A DNA stretch of 64,000 nt, taken from Trema orientale. Taxonomy: Eukaryota > Streptophyta > Magnoliopsida > Rosales > Cannabaceae. The position numbers were made by a program, and so were the translations under genes. How positions within the stretch are numbered: the stretch's first letter is position 1; every line of letters begins with the position of its first letter. Positions 62,197 to 64,000 of the stretch are shown piece by piece. Under the pieces are notes generated by a model. That model did no database searches. It worked only from the letters and a program-made list of their open reading frames with translations, and had not been told where the DNA came from. The stretch spans positions 2,744,114 to 2,808,113 of the forward strand of contig JXTC01000002.1 in the NCBI GenBank assembly GCA_002914845.1, in the 5' to 3' direction.

Positions 62197-62960
62197 ACCG
62201 GTTAAAGTGGTAAGTTTGTCTAGTGAAGTTTAGTTTGTTGTTTTCAATTAAGTAACAAGGGTTTGTATGGGATTAGTAAGCTTAATACATCAATTTAAAT
62301 GTGTTAGATATGCTGCAAACCACTAAATTAGTTCCCAGGTTTATGTTGAGTTCGTACCCATTTACTGGGTGCACTTAGATAAAGAATAACCAGTTGATTC
62401 ATCATTCCGGGCAATAAAATACAAAGGTGAGATGAGTGTCAACATGTTAAATTATGTCAAACACTTGACTGTTGTACCCTTTTCACCATGGTGTACCTCT
62501 AACAAAATTGTAACACTTCTGGTGGACACTTGCGTATTTAACAAATTGATAATGTTTTTGTGGGTGGTAATCTTTGATTTTCTGGTAGTCATTTGTTTTC
62601 AGTGCATAGTTTGGCCATTTGAGCTGCTTGGCTTCTGTCCATCTTTGTTTATATACTCGGTTGAAAGCATCTTTCCTTTCTCTCTATTATTTGAACTTTG
62701 ATTGTTTTGTGGTCTTGGTAATTACAGGAAAATGGAGATATGAGCAAACCGGGAAAATTGGTCATGCTGCAAAACCTATCTGGGATATTCTATCAACCAT
62801 TCGATTTTTTTTTTCCTATGGTTCTATCGTGTGATGTGAAAGGAGCTTGTTCGCTTAATATAGAAAGCTATGTAATTTTTTAATGTGTACACATTAACGT
62901 GAACACAAAACTAAGAGAATTTTGTGTAAAAATCGAAATCTATATCCTGTTTGATTAGAC
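62197..62960 (+). other. 3' UTR of U1-C with a probable intron
   Basis: After TAG the text AAAGTG-GTAAGTTT gives a donor near 62211. TTACAG-GAAAATGG at about 62728 gives an acceptor. Splicing in a 3' UTR could expose the transcript to nonsense-mediated decay. This is visible only as splice-site matches. Confidence 0.45.
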
Positions 62961-63284
62961 AGCTTGGTAAGACACAGTTTAAGATTGGTTAGTTTGGTAC
63001 CGTCTTCAATTATATCTATGTTCATATTCAGTAGTATCGATCAGCTAAACAGTGTACAAGGGTTGAGTTGGCTTTATTTGGTCTTTTGCACAATTTGATA
63101 CAAGGCCATTCGGTTCTTGGTTCACTACTATCCCCGTAAGCAAGCAACTCTAGGACGAAATTTAGGCCCTTTAGTATTTACACGCTCCAGTACTGATAAC
63201 ATCTGAAACTGATCCAAGCGAAATATCGGCAGCCGCGTTCTTATTATTGTTCACAATAACCACCCATCAATATTATGTGGAGAT

Positions 63285-63840
63285 GTTAATTGGGCTGTGC
63301 CGGCCTAGACACATTTAGATGCGCCGTATTTGTATCTCATGCCGTATCAGTCCGAACACGATTAGTAATTGTCATACAGACCCGAGCACGATTATTAATC
63401 GTGCTGTGCCGTGCCCAACTGATTACATGCATGTGTCCTTTTTGTGCTTGTGTCGTGCTCGTGCTTGATTTCGTGCTATTATCGTGCTTGTTTATTTTTG
63501 TGCATAATTGTTTCCATTTTCGGATATTATGCTATTAGCGTGCCTAATCGTGCATGTTTCTTGTAATTGGTTATTTTTCGTGTCTAATCATATTCGTTTC
63601 TGATATTGTGCTATTTCCATGCGTAGTTGGTATGTTTCCGATATTATGCTCTTTTCGTACTAATTGCGCTCGTTTTAGATACTATGTCATTTCTATACCT
63701 AATCATATTTGTTTTTATTATGTTATTCTTGTATTTAACCTTGCCCATTTTTTAATATTATATATGATTTCAATTCTAATTATTTCTATTTTCAAACCCT
63801 TATTGTTCTTGTTCCATAATCGTGCTTATTATTGAGTTTT
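63285..63840. repeat. CGTGC-rich degenerate repeat
   Basis: The motif CGTGCT(T/C)GT or a near form recurs about every 15-30 bp and decays rightward into AT-rich DNA. An inverted pair (AGCACGATTATTAATCGTGCT) lies at 63386-63406. The pattern resembles the subterminal repeats of plant hAT-like elements, but only one end can be seen. Frames crossing it are not genes. Confidence 0.45.
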
Positions 63841-64000
63841 TTTTTTCTTATTAAGTTGTTTAAATACTATTAGACATGTTTCCTTTTGAAGTAATTATGA
63901 ATTATGAATTGTTAATTATTATGTAATAAAAAGAAATTATTTGAAAATTGAGATAACTTATATATAAAAACAAGTCTAAATTGAAATATTAGAGTGTACG

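Overview
This is a gene-sparse, AT-rich stretch of nuclear DNA from a flowering plant, almost certainly a eudicot. The evidence is GT-AG introns, long introns and spacers, CT-rich 5' leaders, plant-specific gene families (a class III peroxidase and a DUF3755 SANT-like protein) and plant transposons with a Met-tRNA primer site. I cannot name the species. There are no prokaryotic features and no CRISPR arrays. Every multi-exon model below was built by hand: the exons join in frame at splice sites, and the protein reads through without a stop.

Layout. (1) 24-2644, minus strand: the 5' part of a PER26-like class III peroxidase, running off the left edge. (2) 2.8-12.3 kb: spacer with a GC-rich LTR-like fragment and a 172-bp Mutator-type MITE. 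(3) 12742-27864, plus strand: a seven-exon DUF3755/SANT-like gene. Its fifth intron carries a 5.3-kb Ty1/copia element, which itself contains a miniature LTR element. (4) 28-46 kb: a repeat graveyard. It holds a MULE-like MITE split by a 4.6-kb LTR element, a degraded hAT-like element containing a 2.84-kb solo LTR and two SINEs, foldback elements and a 0.5-kb tandem duplication. (5) 47119-51158, plus strand: a ten-exon multi-pass membrane protein with one GC-AG intron. (6) 52.6-53.9 kb: two more copies of the MULE-like MITE. (7) 54111-57312, plus strand: an eight-exon ASCH-domain protein. (8) 57.7 kb: a third SINE. (9) 60503-62196, plus strand: the U1 snRNP-C gene. (10) 62.2-64 kb: its 3' UTR, then spacer.

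The five genes are unrelated in function (wall or oxidative chemistry, nuclear regulator, membrane protein, RNA-binding candidate, spliceosome), and nothing suggests a cluster. The most interesting signal is the layered history of insertions. At least three small element families are multi-copy inside the window with exact or near-exact target-site duplications, so insertion order can be read from the nesting: SINE in solo LTR in hAT-like element; LTR element in MULE-MITE; TRIM in copia in intron. I see no previously unknown multi-gene system. The best novelty candidates are the SINE family, the 0.55-kb MULE-MITE family, the TRIM, and a peroxidase whose distal catalytic histidine is replaced by serine.
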